Source: Verrucomicrobiota bacterium | Lineage (GTDB): Bacteria; Verrucomicrobiota; Kiritimatiellia; RFP12; UBA1067 | Assembly (NCBI GenBank): GCA_016288465.1 | Contig: JAEEZC010000066.1 | Span: 1 to 37,100 of the forward strand | DNA length: 37,100 bases | Direction of reading: 5' to 3' | Part shown: piece by piece, positions 1 through 8,500 of the stretch | Position numbering within the stretch: the stretch's first letter is position 1 | Layout: each line of letters opens with the position of its first letter | The notes under the pieces: generated by a model | Seen by the model: only the letters and a program-made list of their open reading frames with translations | Told to the model about the DNA's origin: nothing | Database searches by the model: none | Position numbers and translations under genes: made by a program

Positions 1-214
1 AGAAGGAGAAGGGGGTGTATTCTTTTTCTTTGGTTCTTTCTTTTTCTAGGGGGGAGAGGGAACGCGAACGTGTTAGGTTCGTGTTAGGTTCCGTGTTAGG
101 TTTTGTGTTAGGTTTCTGCCTGCTGCGCCAGTAGTGGATTTTCTGGTTGATGGCGTTGCGCTCCCTGACGAGGGATGCGATCTTCGCCGCGATTTCGTCT
201 TGTGTCGTTGCCAT
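1..214 (-). CDS. Truncated small protein with KPNT repeats, 3' end beyond window
   Basis: Reading leftwards from the ATG at 214, the frame is open to base 1, giving 71 residues with no stop, so the C-terminus lies outside the window. A good Shine-Dalgarno (AAGGAG, complement of 224-229) sits 9 nt before the ATG. The N-terminus (MATTQDEIAAKIASLVRERN) looks helical, followed by HYWRSRQ, then KPNT-KPNT-EPNT from a 12-bp DNA repeat, then a charged stretch (EKERTKEKE). I do not recognise the family. Charged linkers of this kind occur in phage and mobile-element replication proteins, but that is only an impression. Other frames over this stretch are also open and are judged to be shadows because they lack the ribosome-binding site. 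Confidence 0.55.
   Translation of the reverse strand, partial: MATTQDEIAAKIASLVRERNAINQKIHYWRSRQKPNTKPNTEPNTNLTRSRSLSPLEKERTKEKEYTPFSF
71..112. repeat. Short tandem repeat, TGTTAGG core, four copies
   Basis: TGTTAGGTT recurs at 71, 82, 94 and 106 (steps of 11, 12 and 12 bp). On the minus strand the 12-bp steps encode x-P-N-T tetrapeptides. The one 11-bp step breaks the phase, so the last copy is read as NLT rather than PNT. Confidence 0.8.
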
Positions 215-274
215 TGCGCGTTTCTCCTTGATGCGGACCCCGAACCATTCGGGGATCGCGCAATACGCGCAAAA

Positions 275-390
275 TGGACCAATTCTGGACCAATTTCGGA
301 CTGGTCCAGTGCGAAAAAGCCAATAAAAACGGCCCTCAAATCACTTTGAGGGCCTGGACCAAATTTGGACCAATTCTAGGGTTGTGGACT
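275..390. repeat. Cluster of TGGACC motifs
   Basis: TGGACC occurs at 275, 286, 355 and 366, mostly followed by AA(A)TT, with a palindromic relative ACTGGTCCAGT at 300-310 and a variant TGGACT at 385. The cluster flanks the terminator at 331-354 and lies between two minus-strand genes, so it could be a set of protein-binding sites. It could also be a decayed repeat. No coding potential is evident. Confidence 0.6.
331..354 (-). terminator. Rho-independent terminator for the HTH gene
   Basis: A perfect 10-bp stem (GGCCCTCAAA at 331-340, TTTGAGGGCC at 345-354) with a 4-nt loop. On the minus strand it is followed by GTTTTTATT. It lies 34 nt downstream of the stop of the HTH gene ending at 389, which fits termination of that transcript. 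Confidence 0.8.
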
Positions 391-730
391 AACTACGGCA
401 GTGCAGAGGACGGTTTGCGGCGCGGACTTCGCGGGCGGCGATTTTGTCGCCTCTGTATAGCTGAGCCCATGCCGCGAGTATCTTCGCCGAGGAGTTCCGT
501 CCTGGATAATTCGTGTTCTTCGGGTCTTTGTCGAGACGCTTTATGGTCGACGTGCCAAGGCCTGTTATCCTTGCGGCCATCGCAATTGAGATGGTCTTTC
601 TTGTCGAATAGCGCCTGCCTTTTGCCGAAACGTGCGGAATCTCGCCTCTGGGAGGCTTTTTCATTAGATACAGCGTCTTGAACTCGCGGTACTGCGCGTC
701 TGGCACAATGATGCGATCCGCGTCGGACAT
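389..730 (-). CDS. Small helix-turn-helix protein
   Basis: 113 residues from an ATG at 730 preceded by GAGAGGA with 6-nt spacing. The core ISIAMAARITGLGTSTIKRL reads as a helix-turn-helix, followed by DKDPKNTNYPGR and a helix SSAKILAAWAQLYRGDK, so a DNA-binding role is likely. The frame is open further upstream to an ATG at 904, which would add 58 residues and lies 10 nt from a TATACT box; I prefer 730 because of its ribosome-binding site. A palindrome at 740-755 next to that site could allow autoregulation, and a terminator follows at 331-354. Family not named; phage or mobile-element regulators are the closest resemblance. Confidence 0.6.
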   Translation of the reverse strand: MSDADRIIVPDAQYREFKTLYLMKKPPRGEIPHVSAKGRRYSTRKTISIAMAARITGLGTSTIKRLDKDPKNTNYPGRNSSAKILAAWAQLYRGDKIAAREVRAANRPLHCRS

Positions 731-739
731 TAGAGATCC

Positions 740-755
740 TCTCATGTGCATGAGA
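740..755. promoter_or_regulatory. Palindrome at the 5' end of the HTH gene
   Basis: TCTCATG-TG-CATGAGA, a perfect 7-bp inverted repeat with a 2-nt centre, ends 9 nt upstream of the HTH ATG at 730 and abuts its ribosome-binding site. It could be an operator or an RNA hairpin affecting initiation. Function is inferred from position only. Confidence 0.4.
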
Positions 756-914
756 CATTGCGACGCGAACGCGTAACGATCGGCAAGTTGTACCTCGTCT
801 GGTGTTGTCGCAGCAGGGCATAACATGCTAAAAACGGTCGCTAAAACCGCAATCATGCGCTTTATGTTCCTTAGCGTGAGTATGTATACCCCCTTGATCT
901 TCATCTGGTTGCGA

Positions 915-920
915 AGTATA
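915..920 (-). promoter_or_regulatory. Extended -10 box (TGG-TATACT) for the HTH gene
   Basis: On the minus strand TTTGG-TATACT reads towards the HTH gene. It implies a leader of about 180 nt to the ATG at 730, or a near-leaderless start at 904. No convincing -35. Confidence 0.45.
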
Positions 921-1029
921 CCAAATCGCCATTATCGGCACAAGGCGCGAAGTCCAGAATTCATCATTTTTCCGTCGGAAAAGATTGGGGACTTCTCTCG
1001 CGCGCATCATACAGCAACCGAATTTTTGG

Positions 1030-1035
1030 TATAAT
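1030..1035 (+). promoter_or_regulatory. Extended -10 box (TGG-TATAAT) for the acylation block
   Basis: TTTTGG-TATAAT lies upstream of the MBOAT gene; with start near 1042 the leader is about 80 nt. No strong -35, as expected for an extended -10 promoter. Confidence 0.65.
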
Positions 1036-1124
1036 AAGCGCCTATGGAAAGACTGATTCATAGATAAATTAGAGAAAATCTTCGGCTTCGTGGTTCCAAA
1101 TCAAGTTGTAGGTTGTAGACAGAA

Positions 1125-2558
1125 ATGCTCTTTACCAGTTTAGAGTTTCTTTTCCTTTTTCTTCCCGTAACCTTTGGGGTTTATTATCTGCTGCCTTCTT
1201 GGAAGGGACTCAAGAATTATTGGCTGCTTTTTGCCAGTCTTGTGTTTTATGCATGGGGGGAGCCGACTTTTGTCTTTGTGATGCTTCTGTCGATCGTGTT
1301 CAATTACTGCGCGGCGGTTGTTATCTCCATCTTCAAAGATCGGTTGCATATCGCGCGCCTGTTCCTGTGGCTTTCAATACTCGGGAATCTGTCGATCATC
1401 GGACTTTGGAAATATGCAAACTTCATCACCGAGACAATCAGAGCGTGGTTTCCGGCTCTTCACGGGATTGTCCCTCAGACAAGTTTTGTCTTGCCGATCG
1501 GCATCTCCTTTTTCACATTTCAGGCGATGAGCTATGTGATTGACGTTTATCGGGGAACTGTCGGCGTTCAGAAGAATCCATTCTTCCTTGCTCTTTACAT
1601 TGCACTCTTCCCCCAGCTGATAGCAGGGCCGATTGTCAGATATTCCACGGTGTGTGATCAGATAATGAGCAGGCGTACGACCTGGGATCTGTTTTCCTCC
1701 GGTGTCATGCGCTTTCTTGTTGGGTTCAGCAAGAAGATGCTCCTCGCCAATCTTTTCGCCGTTACAGCGGACAAGTATTTCGCGGCGAGAGAGCTGAGCG
1801 TTTGCGGTGCGTGGTTGGGAGCCGTTGCCTATACGTTGCAGATTTTCTTCGATTTCAGCGGATACTCCGATATGGCTATCGGATTAGGGAGAATGTTCGG
1901 GTTCAGGTTTCTGGAGAACTTCGATTATCCCTATATCTCAAAGTCAATCACCGAATTCTGGCGAAGGTGGCACATGTCGCTTGGCAGCTGGTTCCGCGAC
2001 TATCTCTACTTTCCGCTGGGCGGCTCCCGCGTGTCGTCGAAAATGCGCCTTGTCTTTAACCTTTCGGTTGTGTGGTTCGCGACCGGCGTCTGGCATGGCG
2101 CAAACTGGACGTTCATTCTCTGGGGCGTTCTTTACGGGGTACTCATTGTTGTCGAGAAACTGACTGGACTGCCAAAAAGAATTGATCGGAATATGGTTTC
2201 CAGGGCAGCGGGGTGGTTCGGCACGATGTTCTTCGTGATTCTTGGCTGGGTGCTTTTCCGTTCCGTGAATTTGGCGTCTGCCAAGTGTTATCTTGGTGCG
2301 ATGTTTGGGTTTGGCTCTTGCGGGTTCCTAGACGACAAGACAATTTTCGAGTTTGGTGAGATTAAAGTCGTCCTTCTATTCGGCTTGTTGGCGAGTGTCC
2401 CGCTTCTTGACATGGTGAAGAGTCGGATGAATCGCCATCCAGTGTTGCAGGACTGTTTGCATGCAATCGGCGGTGTTGTGTTGATTCTGTTGTTTGTGGT
2501 GGGCGTCTCCTACTTGTCTATGAACGCTCATAATCCGTTTATCTATTTCAATTTCTAA
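1125..2558 (+). CDS. MBOAT-family O-acyltransferase (AlgI/DltB-like)
   Basis: A 477-residue polytopic inner-membrane protein of the MBOAT superfamily, usual length for AlgI/PatA-type transferases that move acyl groups across the membrane onto surface polysaccharides. It begins with the typical LFTSLEFLFLFLPVTFGVYY and FYAWGEP, carries WRRWHMSLGSWFRDYLYFPL near residue 280, and has the invariant catalytic histidine in TGVWHGANW (His324). The next gene encodes an AlgX/J-like partner 11 nt downstream, the classic pairing for polysaccharide O-acetylation, so acetyl transfer to the capsule or exopolysaccharide made by the neighbouring genes is the likely role. Transcribed from the extended -10 at 1030. 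The ribosome-binding site is weak. Substrate and acyl group are inferred. Confidence 0.9.
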   Translation: MLFTSLEFLFLFLPVTFGVYYLLPSWKGLKNYWLLFASLVFYAWGEPTFVFVMLLSIVFNYCAAVVISIFKDRLHIARLFLWLSILGNLSIIGLWKYANFITETIRAWFPALHGIVPQTSFVLPIGISFFTFQAMSYVIDVYRGTVGVQKNPFFLALYIALFPQLIAGPIVRYSTVCDQIMSRRTTWDLFSSGVMRFLVGFSKKMLLANLFAVTADKYFAARELSVCGAWLGAVAYTLQIFFDFSGYSDMAIGLGRMFGFRFLENFDYPYISKSITEFWRRWHMSLGSWFRDYLYFPLGGSRVSSKMRLVFNLSVVWFATGVWHGANWTFILWGVLYGVLIVVEKLTGLPKRIDRNMVSRAAGWFGTMFFVILGWVLFRSVNLASAKCYLGAMFGFGSCGFLDDKTIFEFGEIKVVLLFGLLASVPLLDMVKSRMNRHPVLQDCLHAIGGVVLILLFVVGVSYLSMNAHNPFIYFNF

Positions 2559-2569
2559 GGTGATTGAAG

Positions 2570-4111
2570 ATGTGCAGGAGGTTTATCATCGGCTTGTCTC
2601 TTCTTTGGCTCCTTCTTGTCGTCGCATGGTCATTTATGACGACAAAGGAGATCAAGGGATTGTCGGAAGGGTCTGCTTTTTCGGTGACGAATCTGACCAA
2701 ACGGCTTCATAGCCAGATGCTAGGCAACCTCTGGCACAAGGACGAGTTAATAGACGTCAATGGAGGATGGACGAGAATTCTTGACAAGCGGATGTGCAAT
2801 GGTGCACTTAAGCTCAATAACGGCTATATATCTCGCGTGATGTCGCGAACGTATGTAAAAGGGGCGGCTTCAAGAATGAACTCTTTGGCATCGCTCTGCC
2901 GAAAGATTGGGGTCGAGTGTCTTTTTGTCATGTCACCTAGCAAGATAGATGTCAAGAAGTCGTTGCTTCCCGTCGGTGGACCTGCGGAATTCTCAAACGA
3001 CAATGCGGATGCATTCCTCAAGCTGTTGACGGACGTAGACGTTGTTGACACGCGAAAGATCATCTCGGCAACTGCAGATGACGTCACGCGGTACTATTCC
3101 AAGACAGATCATCATTGGAATTTTGAGGGCGCGTTCAAGGCTTTTCAGACAATAGCGCCGAAGATGCTTTCGATGCTTGGCGAGAATGCCGATTGCGCCA
3201 ATCTACAGCAGCTTGACGAGAAGAACTGGGACAAAGTTGGCCTTGGGCGTCCGTTCCTTGGATCGGTAGGAAGGCGAACAGGATGCTGGTTTGCGGGGAT
3301 GGACGAGAACGTGTCGTACCTTCTACCGAGATTCGACACTGAACTGTCAATTATGATTCCACGACACCAGATGTTTCTTCACGGGATTTTCCGGGACACG
3401 TGGATTTTTAGAGAGAATCTTGCAACCCCGGTTTCATGGCAACAAGACAGAGGATACAGTGTTTATGGTCATGATTTTCCGGAAATGTTCATATACAATT
3501 CCCGTGCGCCAGTAAAAAAGCGGATTCTAATCATCAAGGATAGTTTTGCCATTCCCGTTTATGCCTTTCTATCGACCATATTCAGCGAAATAGTCGTTTT
3601 TGATTTGCGACATAATGTGAGTGTTGATGTTGGAAATTACATTCAATCGTTTAAGCCGCATTTAATTGGCGTTATGTATGGCTCAGGGGTGTTGCGCGAA
3701 GGTCCTATGTTTGGTTTCGGGGATTGTAAGCTAAAGAAGACGGCGATAGTTAAAGAAACTCGGCAACTTCGGATAGCAGCCAAGCCATCCATGTACAACT
3801 GTGCGACGCTAACCGGAAATTTAAAACCTGGAAGCCATGTTAGTTGCTCAGTTCGGAAAATTGACATTACGGAAGGTGGCGCCCGATTCGCCACGGTTGC
3901 GCTTTATGAACGAACACGGAAGAAGATAATTGTTGCGCACTATTTTGAATTCGGACGTGGCGCTCCTCAGACGTTTTGCGCCGACGTTCCGAACGTTGAC
4001 GGGTGTTATCAGTTAGTCGTTTTTGCGGGTGAACGCGGCAAGACAGCTGGTAATTCTGTAGTTCTTCATGGTGTTTCACTGGAAAGTCTAGAGAAACTCA
4101 CGGATGAATGA
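2570..4111 (+). CDS. AlgX/AlgJ-like DHHW/SGNH polysaccharide acetylation protein
   Basis: 513 residues. An N-terminal signal anchor (FIIGLSLLWLLLVVAWSF) would place the rest outside the inner membrane. The family signature is visible: YYSKTDHHWNFEGAF (Asp180, His182 and neighbours) and the nucleophile block IKDSF (Ser325), both typical of AlgX/AlgJ/DHHW proteins that complete acetyl transfer from an MBOAT partner. The last 130 residues (TLTGNLKPGSHVSCSV onwards) look beta-rich and may be a carbohydrate-binding module. I chose the ATG at 2570, with AAGGTGA 6 nt upstream, over a TTG at 2564. It follows the MBOAT gene by 11 nt and is presumably co-transcribed. An acetyl donor/acceptor role is known for the family; the polymer is inferred. 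Confidence 0.85.
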   Translation: MCRRFIIGLSLLWLLLVVAWSFMTTKEIKGLSEGSAFSVTNLTKRLHSQMLGNLWHKDELIDVNGGWTRILDKRMCNGALKLNNGYISRVMSRTYVKGAASRMNSLASLCRKIGVECLFVMSPSKIDVKKSLLPVGGPAEFSNDNADAFLKLLTDVDVVDTRKIISATADDVTRYYSKTDHHWNFEGAFKAFQTIAPKMLSMLGENADCANLQQLDEKNWDKVGLGRPFLGSVGRRTGCWFAGMDENVSYLLPRFDTELSIMIPRHQMFLHGIFRDTWIFRENLATPVSWQQDRGYSVYGHDFPEMFIYNSRAPVKKRILIIKDSFAIPVYAFLSTIFSEIVVFDLRHNVSVDVGNYIQSFKPHLIGVMYGSGVLREGPMFGFGDCKLKKTAIVKETRQLRIAAKPSMYNCATLTGNLKPGSHVSCSVRKIDITEGGARFATVALYERTRKKIIVAHYFEFGRGAPQTFCADVPNVDGCYQLVVFAGERGKTAGNSVVLHGVSLESLEKLTDE

Positions 4112-4262
4112 AGGGATGTGCTCGCCATACAACGTCTTCCAGGCTTTTGCGCGTGGCGCCTCAAGTGCTCGGCAATATTCCCCAACGGTGGAGATGTTCT
4201 AGTAACTGAAGCCCTATTTTCGAACCATAACCAGCTTTACTATAAAGACAAAAGGATAAGCA

Positions 4263-5351
4263 ATGAAAGATCGGATCTACGCGATAGACTTTATTAGATG
4301 GTTGTTGGCGTTGGCTATAGTTTATTTTCATATTTTGCATGCGAGTATTATTCCGTATGTGCCCAAAGAAAGCGTGTATCTGCATTTGCGTGATTTATCT
4401 GATTACGCGGCTGTTATTGTTGAATGCTTTTTTATTTTGAGTGGGTTTTTCTTTGCAAAGACATTTTGCCGTCATTCAGCTGTTTCTATGTATGATTTTG
4501 CTAAACACAGATTTATCCGGCTTTGGCCTGTCCTAGCGTTTTACTTCATTGTCATGTTAGTTTTCTTTGGTGGAAGTTTTTATCAGACGATTTACAATCT
4601 CGCCTTTCTTCAATGTGTGGGGCTTACGGCAGATATGCATGGCATAACTTGGTATGTCTCACCTCTTTTTTGGGCATCATTGTTTTATTTCGCCCTTTTT
4701 AAGTGCATAACTACGACACAACGGCGCAATTTGGTAATTGGGATTATAGTATATTTAGGATATATGGCCAATATGGTTGCGGTGAAAGGTGGCTTCTCTA
4801 GAGTCGTAGTGTATGGCATCGTGTCGCTTGCGCTTGCGAGGGCTTTAGCGGGAATGGGTATGGGGATATTGTTTTTCGAGTGGAGCAAGGCAATGCACGA
4901 ACAAAGGAAAGAAGACCGTGCGCATAATGGAGTGTCAGCTGTTGTTTGCTCGTCGATTGAGTTGTCTTCTATTGCGCTGCTCGCGATTGATTTCTTTTAC
5001 AAGCCTCTAGCGAATCGGAATCAGTTCATTGTCGTAATCGCATTCTCTCTTCTACTCTTGACAATGTCGTTAGGTGATGGTGTTGTGTATCGCGCCATTA
5101 ACCGGAAATGGCTTGGATATTTGGGACGATATTCTTATTCGGTTTATGTAATGCAGTCAGTAAGTTTTGGGCTTCTTGCTAAGATATTTTGGGGCCGCAA
5201 TAAAGCTTTTGTTGCGGAGAATCCAGCCGTTACTATCTTTTTTTCTGTCATGGTGTCAACTTTAGTCGGAATCGTTGTTTATCATCTTGTAGAACGGCCG
5301 TCAATTCGGCTGTATGCAGAGCTGATTCAAAACCGCCGCAAAACCACCTGA
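4263..5351 (+). CDS. Acyltransferase-3 family membrane protein (OafA-like)
   Basis: 362 residues with about ten hydrophobic segments. The start RIYAIDFIRWLLALAIVYFH and the motif FFILSGFFFAKTF, followed by a basic loop AKHRFIRLWPVL, are hallmarks of the acyltransferase-3 family, which O-acylates sugars of LPS, capsule or other glycans at the inner membrane. It is noticeably more AT-rich than the rest of the window, which suggests recent acquisition. A 151-nt gap with no recognisable feature separates it from the AlgX-like gene; a weak -10-like TATAAA is at 4241 and AAAGGA precedes the ATG. It is the third acylation gene in a row, so the polymer may carry more than one modification. Its 3' end overlaps a small convergent frame. 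Confidence 0.85.
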   Translation: MKDRIYAIDFIRWLLALAIVYFHILHASIIPYVPKESVYLHLRDLSDYAAVIVECFFILSGFFFAKTFCRHSAVSMYDFAKHRFIRLWPVLAFYFIVMLVFFGGSFYQTIYNLAFLQCVGLTADMHGITWYVSPLFWASLFYFALFKCITTTQRRNLVIGIIVYLGYMANMVAVKGGFSRVVVYGIVSLALARALAGMGMGILFFEWSKAMHEQRKEDRAHNGVSAVVCSSIELSSIALLAIDFFYKPLANRNQFIVVIAFSLLLLTMSLGDGVVYRAINRKWLGYLGRYSYSVYVMQSVSFGLLAKIFWGRNKAFVAENPAVTIFFSVMVSTLVGIVVYHLVERPSIRLYAELIQNRRKTT

Positions 5352-5550
5352 CATATGGTTTCGGTAGCGCAAGCCTTTGCTTAACAATGCGACACTCTTT
5401 AGCCGCTGAAAGACTTAAGTAAGATTCGTGGCTTGCCCAGACATTCCTCGTTTGCATTGAGAATTCCAATGCGTTGATGAAATCGCAGCACAGCTTTTCT
5501 AGAGAATAGGTGTCGTTTACTAAAAGCGTGTAGCCGAACCTTTTTACCAT
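5248..5550 (-). CDS. Hypothetical 100-residue protein at the operon end, possibly a truncated remnant
   Basis: The ATG at 5550 overlaps the stop of the preceding glycosyltransferase gene as ATGGTAA, the usual architecture for translational coupling. The first 75 residues (FGYTLLVNDTYSLEKLCCDF, then NVWASHESYLSLSAAK) look like a real protein, but I do not recognise it. The last 35 residues are antisense to the 3' end of the convergent acyltransferase gene, so the natural C-terminus may have been lost when the AT-rich acyltransferase gene arrived. It may equally be a short genuine protein, or a chance frame. Confidence 0.4.
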   Translation of the reverse strand: MVKRFGYTLLVNDTYSLEKLCCDFINALEFSMQTRNVWASHESYLSLSAAKECRIVKQRLALPKPYVRWFCGGFESALHTAELTAVLQDDKQRFRLKLTP

Positions 5551-8500
5551 GTTGTCTTAGATCCGAAGAGCCGCATCACCTTGCCTATTGCATGCTTTAC
5601 GGTATACTTGAAGCCATTCTCCCTAAGGCACTTCACGCCGCCCCAGGCCTTTCTTGCCGGCCAGGTTATGAACATGCCGGTACGATAGGCCTCAGAATGC
5701 GTGAGCCTAAATACTTCTGCCCGCAAACGCTCGAGTTCACTTTTGTGTCGTGCTGATTCGATGTCGAGCTTAGACAACTGTGCCTTTAATTTCTTGGCAA
5801 CAGAGGAAGCTTCATTGAACTGGCGTCGCATTTCTTGACCGTACGCGCCTTGCGAAGCGATACGCCCTAGCGTTTGAAGCATGTATTCCTGCAAAAAGGG
5901 CAAAACGTCTTCATTTTCTGCAATGTCTTTGAAAAGACGGCATGTTGGCCAGCCTACATCGCCGGGCATTGTGTCTGCGACGCCCATCCTTTCGAATCCG
6001 CTATTTCTTAGATTCCCATACAGCTCCATGAACGCAGCTGATGTGGTAAAAGATGTCAATCTGTTAACGCATTGTGTTATGACGAATCGTTTGTAGCTAG
6101 CCTCAAAACGCGAATACAGATTGTTGGCGACAAGTCTGTCGTAAAGGGCGATGAAGGAATCCTCAATGGAGGTAGGCGCTTTATCGGCTATGGCAAGATA
6201 TTCACGGGATCTCAGTGCAGCTTTGTGATACAGGGCTTTGTTCACAATGCCAATTTTGGACGCTTCGACCAGGACGGCCATTGCCATGAACAAATCATCG
6301 TCATTTGGCACAGCTGGGAAGGCAATGTGACGCGTCTTAAGGAACTCGCGCCGTATAAGACGCGTTCCTAGCAGGTTGCCCATATCGTCTAAGAACGTGT
6401 TGTATGGGGCCTCTGGAGTGAAGCCTTGCGGAAGGTCGACAATCTTCTTGGGGAAGCATCGTGATTCCTCTGTCTTCCCCGAATCAGCGTTGTATGTCTG
6501 GCTTCCACAGGCTACTACATCGCAGGAGAATCGCTCAGCGCACTCGAACATCTCCTTCAGGAGGTTTTTGTCACAGAAGGATGTCGTGTCCAAAAACAAT
6601 ACATACTTGCCTTTCGCGATTGACAGGCCGGTGTTGCGCACAGATGCCAGTGTGCTGCGGACTCGAGGAAAGACTCCAATGCGAACGTCTTTTGACGCGA
6701 ATTTGCGCAAGACTGGCATTGGATCGTCGGTCGACCCGTTGTCCAGACAAATCACTTCAAAGTTTGCATGTGTCTGCGCAGTCAGGGACGACAGACATTT
6801 CTCAAGGAAGACAGTTGCATTGTTGATTGGCAATACCACGGAAACGTCAGGGATGCCTGCGGCGCGAACAGGAATGTCTGGTGCAAGATTGTTGTCCGTT
6901 ATCTCCGCATCCCTGGAATCGTGCCATATCTTCTGCAACACCCCAGACGTTCCAGGGAAAGCCTTGTCGCAGTACTCGACAACATTTGCGATCTGTCGGT
7001 CATTGCCGCCGGACATGACATTGCTTTCCCAAAGCGCGTTCTCCTGCGTTCCGTCTACGACTTTTAGGACGCATTTGCGATGGCTGGGGTTTACGACAGA
7101 TATGCCGGCAGCAGCGGTAATCATCTTCATCCATACATCATCGGCATGCGGACATACCTTCATGAAGACGTCATGATCGAGCGCTGAAGGGGGCACGACA
7201 TGCGGAGGATAAAGGACCCCAGCTCCGGTAGTCGCGAAAAGGGCTGTGTTCGGACGATTTACATAGTCGACGCACGTCATTCGCCAGGTTTTGTATGGCA
7301 TGAGCTGGCCATCGGGCGAGAACGTCATAAGGTGCGTTCGCAGGGCGCTTATGCATTTAGGGAAGCGAAGATACGAACGATAGAGCGTCGAGACGAGATC
7401 GTTGGGACAGACAAGGTCATCGTCCACAGTGATGACTATTGCATCTGGATTTTCCCGCAGAACATAGCAGTACTTCTTATGTGCTCCCAGATCTCGATCC
7501 GCCCAGCCAATCTCAACGCCTTGTGGAATTAGGTTGAGAAGGCTCTCGGGAAGGCCCCTTTCGAGTGAGGGGAATTGGTCTCGGGCAAGCCAAAGGATTA
7601 TCCGGTCTGGCCGCAGCGTTTGTGCGAGTATCGATTCCAAAGCGACATGGACCTTGTCTATTCGTGCAGGAAAGCTAGTTAGGGAGACTATTAGTGGGCG
7701 CTCCACGTCTGCCATGTCTTTGTAGTTGAACAAACAGACGCCGTCTGTTGGTTCGACGCGTACGAGCGGCACTGGCCCGAACGGAGACAGTCCGTAAGCC
7801 TTCTCCCATTCCTCGCCGAGAGGAGTGCCGGAGACTTTCCACGGCTTCTCTTTTGACGAATAGTGTATGACGGCAGCATCGTCCAACAATTCGGAAAAAC
7901 CGCGATATGTTGTTGAGAAGGTCTTGTTGAGCAGCGAAAATCTAAACGAACCAGCTGCATAGGCTCGAACAAGATTGACAAAAAGGCAGTTGTATCTGAT
8001 AGGAAGCGGCAGTACGGATCCGTCGAAAACGAGGTTGAATATGTTCTGATCCATCAAGGAAGCGTCCGTCGATTTCCGCTTCGCTTCCACGAGCTTCTCC
8101 GCATACTTGCCGTCTCGCATCTTCTTGAGATTGAGCAGCATGATGCCGGAGTTGAAATATGTCTTGACGGCACGCAGTATTGGACGCGACGAGTACATGA
8201 TTCCTGTGTCAGGAACCGCTGCTACAATGTTTTCCCCAAGATCTGTGTTGTAAAGGTCGAGCATGTCGTGACGAAAAACGACATCGCCGTCTGCATATAG
8301 CACTTTGTCAAGGTGGGACAATGTGTCGCCTAGGAAGAACTTTAGCAATGCTGCAGGAGTTGCTACGCACATCGAGCCGGGAACTGCAGTGTGGAGCGAC
8401 CGCAACTCGGCCGCGGACTTTCGTACCACTACGATATTAAAGTTATCGCGGCAAAGACCCTTGAACACACGCTCGTTCTCTTCGGACAGTTCGTCGGCAA

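Larger units (their letters stand above)
731..1124. other. Intergenic region between divergent transcripts
   Basis: Holds the leader of the HTH gene, the two divergent -10 boxes, and (744-790, minus strand) a segment that reads CRSLRVRVAMS in one frame and resembles a segment near 24,172-24,215. No RNA gene was recognised. Confidence 0.5.
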
